From positions 581,493,415 through 581,557,414 of the forward strand of contig NC_056749.1 in assembly GCF_019279795.1 (NCBI RefSeq): a stretch of 64,000 nucleotides of DNA. The letters run 5' to 3'. A model generated the notes under the pieces. The model was not told the DNA's origin. It saw only the letters and a program-made list of their open reading frames with translations, and made no database searches. The stretch comes from Protopterus annectens (taxonomy: Eukaryota; Chordata; Ceratodontiformes; Protopteridae). Below, in pieces: positions 57,711 to 64,000 of this stretch (position 1 is its first letter; every line of letters starts with the position of its first letter). Made by a program: the position numbers and the translations under genes.

Positions 57711-60034
57711 AACTCTTCTTTAATATCTCAGCATGCATTGCTTTCATGAATTTTACTGAACATTCTCAAATGGCTAGTTAACACTCTAACATTTCATTAA
57801 TTAAACAATTAACCATTTATCTTAGTAATGAAACAAAGACAATAAAACTACAATAAGATTGAGAAAAATAAACAATTTTAAATAAACAGTCATATCCCTA
57901 GAGCAAGCATTCAGCAACTTCGTAATCTTCCAGAAAAGTTTTCCAAATATTTTGATTGTTCATACCAGTTTTGAAAAATATCATACTTCAAAATATTCCA
58001 AGTTGCTTTATATTGCAAAATCATCTTACTTTGTTATAGAAACACTTAATGTTACTTAATAAGTGAAAAAAATAATCTCTGGGGATTTTGGTGATGTTCC
58101 TCACTGAAATGTCTGGCTACTGGGCTTATGGCAGAGTTATTACTGATGTACTAATTATGTTCTAAAAAAGTAAATGAATTTTACCAATTGTTTTCTCTTG
58201 GTACTCCAATAAGAGACTTTAGGTCGGCAGGAACTACTTTAACCATTCTGCAGTCAAGAAGCATAGCCCAAACCAATACAAATGCCATTATAACCATATT
58301 AAACTGTGGAAAAAAGATATACCTTTCATAGAATCTTTTGGCAAAACACACTTATGAAATTATCTGTTAATGTGAATTGATAACTATAGTCTCTGTTTAA
58401 CAATCCCGCATGAATTTGTAGGCCTTTCTCCTCAAACACCTCCTCACCCACTTAAATTATACACATGATGAAAATCACTATATGCTATCGATATAAGCAA
58501 ATGAGGAGAATGGATAGCACTGCAAAGAAATGTGTTACCTGCAATACATCTTCCAGCTATCCTAGAGTCTTACCCAGAGTTTGTTCAATGGTGTTCCGAG
58601 TGTTTGTTCATGTTAGGTTTCGGCAATTTTGTCTCAGTCTTGTCAGATTGATTAGACCTGTTTTCAGTATATATATATATATATATATATACACATGGCA
58701 GGAAATACTAACCGTGATAACAACAACATAACTTCTCATGGGTAAAATGCATTCTGTACATACGAAAACAGAGATGGCATACTTGCAGCTCTTTGGTATT
58801 GAAGAGCAGGTGTAACAAAGCACAGCAGTGAGCGGCAGTGAAACAAAAAAGAATCAAGCAGGAACAGAAAGTAACTGGATAATATTTAAGAGGAAATGAA
58901 CAGTCCTTGTCTAGAAGGACAATATCAAGACAGTTATCAGAAAGCTGAAGAAAGTGAGGCAGATGAATGTGCAAATGAATTATTATCTGTTAGCTAGACA
59001 ACATGTTTAATAGGCAGTTTATTTATTTGTTATATACAATGGGCATATTCATAGGCAGACTAGGGATCTAAGCAGTCCCTGACAGCTGTCCTTTTCATTG
59101 GGTGTCTGAATGTTTTGTTTTGTTTTGTTTTGTTTGTTTGTTTCTAGTATGATTTGCAGTGCAAGGCCTTCCAGTCTACTGACATTCAACATTTCCAGAC
59201 AACAGTAATGTGATATTGCACATTGGTACTGCTAGTTTTAGCAAGAGTGACTCTGCAGTTCAAGAGAAACCTTGATCAAGGGAGCTCACATCCAAAGCAC
59301 ATTATTTTACACATTCAGATTTGCTATGAGTTTATCAGAGTAATAATTGACTATGAAGTACTTTCTGCAGTCAGTAATTTAGATGGTAACAATGAACATG
59401 ACTGAGATGACCCTTTCCCAAGGAAAAGCATTACTAATATCTGGAAGAATTCAAATAACTCTTTGGCTGCACGTTCTGGTTGCACTGAAAAAAATAAATC
59501 CAAATTGTGAGCACACGGACCCATGGCAATCATTTCAGATAACAGTCAAAAGTAAAGCTTGATAATTTCATTAATTTTACCACTCACATGATGACATTCT
59601 TAACACTGATGAAGAATCTTGGACATCTTTAGTCCTATAAGAGAATCTCATGGTTCCGTTAATATTGTCAGGGGCCATCTGACTCCATTAAGCCTGATTT
59701 TAAGCATATATTTTATTTGCTTTGTGTTGATTAAGTTAGTCGCACTAAGTCTTTGGCCTGTTGTCAGTATAGACTCAAGGTGGTATTTGAACTCTATGGG
59801 TAATTTCAGCAAAATGCAGTGGAAATACCGCACAGGAGTACAGTATTTTCCTTATGTTGCATGATAGTGTCATTAGTGGAACATGAATCCAAACACCTGA
59901 TATGGGAATAAAACTTGCAGCCCCCTGATCTTCCTTGCAACAAAAACAAAATTGATAAATGCTGACCTACTGACACTATCAATGATACGAGTCCTGTTAT
60001 TCTGGAGAAGGATGCCTTTTAATCTGCTGATAGA
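57711..60034. other. unannotated stretch with small simple repeats
   Basis: (TA)n at 58669-58692 and TTTTG repeats at 59111-59141. No coding similarity or transposon ends recognised. Confidence 0.5.
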
Positions 60035-60042
60035 TTCCCTGA

Positions 60043-60362
60043 CATACTTCTCAACCTCTTAGAGCAAGATATCTGGGCAAAGCCACAAAGAATGGGGGGA
60101 CAAAGGCCCCAAAATAGGGACACCTGCTAAATATTGCTCTTACAAACTTAGAAAGTTGTTAGAACAATAGGTTTTGCATTAGCATGAATTTTCTGAAGGC
60201 TATGACATCTGAAACTCAAAAGTCTGCCATAATTTTCTGACTTCAGTCATGAATGATTTGCCATTGATTTTCCAGAAAAGCACAGTTTTATGATAAACAG
60301 ATGAAAAATATGAGGCAAAAAACTGGACGTTCTGTGAAAAATCTGTACAGTTAAGAGGTATG
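60043..60362 (-). mobile_element. hAT-type MITE, copy 3
   Basis: 320 bp, inverted relative to copies 1 and 2. Ends CATACTTCTCAACC and AAGAGGTATG. Flanks TTCCCTGA (60035-60042) and CTTCCTGA (60363-60370) match at 6 of 8. It aligns along its whole length with copies 1 and 2. Confidence 0.82.
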
Positions 60363-60370
60363 CTTCCTGA

Positions 60371-61810
60371 CTTTTCTTTTTCCTGCTAGGTTCCTTCTGT
60401 TTTTTTTTTTTGTTTGTTTGTTTTTAGTTTTGGTGGTGACCTTGCTAGTTCTGCATGGGACTCCATAAATGTCTAAAGGCAACCCTGCACAATAAAACCA
60501 AGAAAATTGTACTCTCTCAAGCTGCAGGCTGTGCAGTTCTTAAAGAAATTAATATAAAGGAACAGAGCACAACAGAACATAATACCCATTCAACTAATGA
60601 CACAACTCAGTTTTTCTGGCTAAAAGGTTTTTTTTTAAATCCAGTTAATATGATTCTTGAATTGCTACCCTGTCTACAAGTTGTGAAAATCTTAAATAAA
60701 TGAATATAAAGGAATATAATAGAATACAGTACTTATTCTGGATGAAACTGCACAGTTTTCTGGTTAAAGAACTTTTAAATCCAGTTAACACAATGTTTGA
60801 AATGCTTCCCCTTCTCTGCAGCTGATACAATATTAGGCAGTGCTGACCTCCAGCAGTGCTCAAAAAGACAGAATCAAGCAAATTGTTTTTCTTCTGTGTT
60901 AACATCTATGAATGACCAGTTACTAGTGATCCATTTTCCATAGCGGTCTCAGAGCCAGATTCACAGGGATGTGAGCAACAGAGTAATAAATCCCTAGACA
61001 ATACAGCTAACCCTTGTTTTGCACTACATAGTTCATCTTGGTCAGGAGCAAACCCAGGCCTTTGGGGTTTTGTGATGAGGAAAAGCACCTCACAACAAAG
61101 AGGTAGCTCAACTTCTTCTCTTTCAAAGAAAAGGGAATTTTTTTCACCCCAAAAGGCTAACATTTCTAGTAAGTGACTATGTTGGCACTATCATTTATTG
61201 CTGCTAGATATGTAAATAATGTATATATTAACTTATTTGCTTTATAATTTACTGAACTGTGATTGTCTGCATTAAGGCTTTTGTTCTGGGTTGTTTTTGA
61301 AAAGGGTTATTTGACCAGCCCATTTATTCGATTACAAAATTTAAAAAAAATAGAAAACATAAATGAATACAAATATAACAGGACCTCAGATAATGGGGAC
61401 TTTTGCCAACAAATGCCCTGAAGACATGTACAGAGGTGTATGCATGAAGTACTGACCTCATAAATCTGACTGCACTCCCTATAGCTAGAAAAAGTGAACA
61501 GAATAACTGTTATCAGGATGACACCGGCATTTTGTAGATTCTGAGCCATGGTAGGACATACAGCTAGGGAATGATCCAAATGCAATCCCACAAAGTTAAA
61601 GAAAATGATCCAGATGACATTATGTGTGGGAGCAGGACAGTGGGACATAGGAGGTTAGGGCCATATGTCCTATGAAGCATGCTCTGCCAGTAAATCTCCA
61701 GGGTTCACCAGGGTGAGGCAGATGCATCCACATATTCTTGCTTTGTTTAACACTATTCTATACTCTATCAGGGTAATGTTGCAAAAGCAGATGATAAACA
61801 TTCACAGGCC

Positions 61811-61893
<83 letters not shown>

Positions 61894-64000
61894 CATCCAC
61901 TGCTTGGGATCTTTCCAGCATGCATAGAGGGTTTGTCGAAGTTTGAAATAAACCCCACTCGAATGTCTGTCTGCTCTGCAGAGCTGAATAGAAAAATATG
62001 TGAAAATAAACTTCAGTTAAACAGCAGTGAAATGGATACAGTTAAAAGCTGATACCACATTTACCACATATTTCTAAATAAGCATTTTTAATTCTAGATG
62101 TATAACTAACAGCAGTTTGTGGATTCTTCTATTTCATACAGAAAAAGATTAAAGTAACACCTGACTGCACCACATGCAATATTACCTGCAGATGTGCCCA
62201 GCAAAGGCTGAATCCACAGGTGCATGCTTTGTTTCAGTATTTACGGTTACCACCAGGGACTTCATTCCAGAAATGATAGTAATACAGCCATTGTTAGTAT
62301 TTGTAGTTACAGAGATACCATCTTCAGGTCTGAAACATGACTAGGTAAAGTGATCTATAAACTAGTGGTGTATTTCCTTGTTGTTTCACTGTAGGATTTA
62401 AGTGTAATGCATCTGAATGGATAGATAATAAGTCAGGCACTAGGACCCCGGAGGAAAGTATCATGTTCCTAGGAACATTAAGTGGTTCAGCACTGGCAGT
62501 TCCCCCACACATAGATCGAAGAGCTCACTGATTCCTGAAGCCTGCTGGAATACAAAAAGCAATAGAGACAAAAAGACAAAGAGGGGGCAAGAGACATTCC
62601 TGACGACTGTGTCACTACACTTAAAGCCACCACCCCTCCCCACATCCACTTCATAGCCCAGACTTCATCACAGATACAGATACACAGGGACAGAAGAAAG
62701 GACTTTAGATCTGTTTAAAATTACTCCCTTCAGAAATGGGAGTGGACGTAGAACAAATCCCACTGTTGCCACCTTGATCCTGATTTTCAGCTACCTGCTG
62801 CCTGTTCTTTGAAAGGAAAAGTAAGCAGACATTAAGACCACCAATTACTCAGGTAAGTACATATTTAACCCTTTCATGCCAAAAAAGGGAACTCTTATTT
62901 CATTGTTTGTATTTTAACTTAACTATTTTTTTTTAATGTAACTAAAACCCGATGAATGGGAAAGTCATAATAAGCTGAGATCCATTTCTAGCTTCTTTCC
63001 TACAGAGGTGTGCTTTAGAGAATACAAATCAGCAAACACGCTAGACATGACATTATGGCAAGTGTTCAAATCAGAAAAGCAGTTCACATAAGTTTGTTAA
63101 GATGAAGAAAAGAGACAAAGTGTCTAATTCTATGTATCCTTTTTCCAGTCTTTCTTTGTTTAAGATTAGTCTATATTCTGTTATGGTCATTTAGGGAATA
63201 TAACCCATATCAGGTCTGTTAGTGTTTGACAAGAATCTTACGTCTCAGACTTAAAGTTTGAGAACAACCATTTTTCTTTTCCTTCCTTCCTTTCTTCCCT
63301 ATCTCTCTGTGGTTTCCCCATGTTCCTGTTTTTGTTCAAGGCAGTCATGTAAAGATCCCAAAAAGTGGGGAACACCTCCTGTCTCCAAGATAAGAAGGTA
63401 TGCATCCCTAGCAACAGAGCTGTCTCTCACCTTATCTGTTGCCACATTATCATTCTGGATAGACAGCATGTTGTCATGTCAAACTTTCTTCTAATTTGGA
63501 AAAGAGGATAGTAGCCTGTCAGACCTTCTTTCAAAACTGGACCCTCTCTTCTCAAGTGAGAAGCAGCTTTAATGGTGTCCCACTGGGACAGCCGAGGGGT
63601 GCAATTTTCTCACCAGCTTTCACGTTACATGTATCAAAAACTAAAATACACTTAATTTAGTTTCCAACTACAATTAGCACATCTTATTTTGTCATTTTTA
63701 TGCTGTGTCTTGTGATCATTACATAGCTATTTACAGAATACACCTAAGACAATTTAAACGCTAGAATATATCTTTTAAATGTGTACTTAGCATAACTGTC
63801 TGAAAACTGCATACCCAAAACACATTGTTTAAAAACTTTATAGGGAGGTAAGTGTTCAACTAATCAGCACAAGATGACACAGACATCTGCATCTAAGACC
63901 CAAAACATAGCTCCTACCCACATTCAGCATGTGACAGGAGTATCTTTTAAGCAAGTTAGCCACCAGCTATGTCCTGCATAATATATTAGCTGCTACAGCA
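60371..64000. other. unannotated end of window
   Basis: Mixed AT-rich DNA with a (CA)n array at 61807-61891. I looked for exons and found only short unsupported frames. No RNA gene or transposon ends recognised. Confidence 0.5.
61807..61891. repeat. (CA)n microsatellite
   Basis: Pure CA array of about 85 bp. Confidence 0.95.

Noticed and set aside
60906-61163. Possible host exon on the minus strand (85 residues)
   Set aside because: No recognisable domain, no convincing splice sites, and surrounding sequence looks like ordinary repeat-rich spacer.
63258-63494. 78-residue frame near the end of the window
   Set aside because: Low-complexity start, no domain, no conserved context.

Overview
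The window reads as intergenic or intronic DNA from a jawed vertebrate with a large, repeat-filled, AT-rich genome. A fish-grade animal (ray-finned fish, lungfish or a similar lineage) is the best guess. The reasons are the mix of CR1, RTE, L2-like, R4/Dong and Penelope-like retroelements, a Ty3/Gypsy element with a SCAN-like Gag, hAT-type and 9-bp-duplicating DNA transposons, and many long (CA)n and (TA)n microsatellites. I cannot name the species. I found no convincing host exon and no tRNA or rRNA gene. Every recognisable coding stretch belongs to a mobile element, and nearly all are decayed.

Region by region. 245-7412: a CR1 LINE (copy A, +) interrupted by an RTE LINE (1633-4607, -) and by the end of a Penelope-like element (4867-5251). 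7670-15310: one very old CR1 on the minus strand, split by an L2-like LINE (8155-9525, +), by a microsatellite/MITE/RTE block (about 10.95-12.78 kb) and by a Penelope-like element with a GIY-YIG endonuclease (13.6-15.0 kb). 15696-18536: a hAT-like fold-back element with arms of about 1 kb, one arm carrying a TTAA-flanked insertion. 18.85-19.56 kb: an old LINE RT remnant. 19750-20467: a long-TIR element with a perfect 9-bp target duplication and a telomere-like minisatellite inside. 21180-25207: CR1 copy B (+). 27.5-29.5 kb: a MITE, a Penelope-like fragment and a near-perfect 390-bp palindrome.

32040-46800: an R4/Dong LINE (+) split by an 11-kb Ty3/Gypsy fossil (32310-43376, -), whose right LTR holds two CR1 insertions: a short + copy and copy C, - strand, 3.84 kb. 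47-51 kb: microsatellites, a LINE scrap, a hAT MITE, an RTE-tailed SINE and other repeats. 51425-55440: a CR1 (+) into which another CR1 fragment, a CR1-tailed SINE and a 2.3-kb CR1 (-) were inserted. 56971-57701: a second 9-bp-TSD element, itself hit by a CR1/L3-type fragment. 57.7-64 kb is mostly unannotatable apart from a third hAT MITE and microsatellites.

The elements form a small ecosystem. The CR1 LINE (zinc ribbon, SGNH esterase, APE endonuclease, RT) has the same 3' end as a tRNA-derived SINE, and the RTE LINE has the same 3' end as a second tRNA-derived SINE. This suggests each SINE borrows the matching LINE's machinery. The nesting gives a relative order of events: R4, then Gypsy, then CR1; and old CR1, then RTE, Penelope and L2-like insertions.
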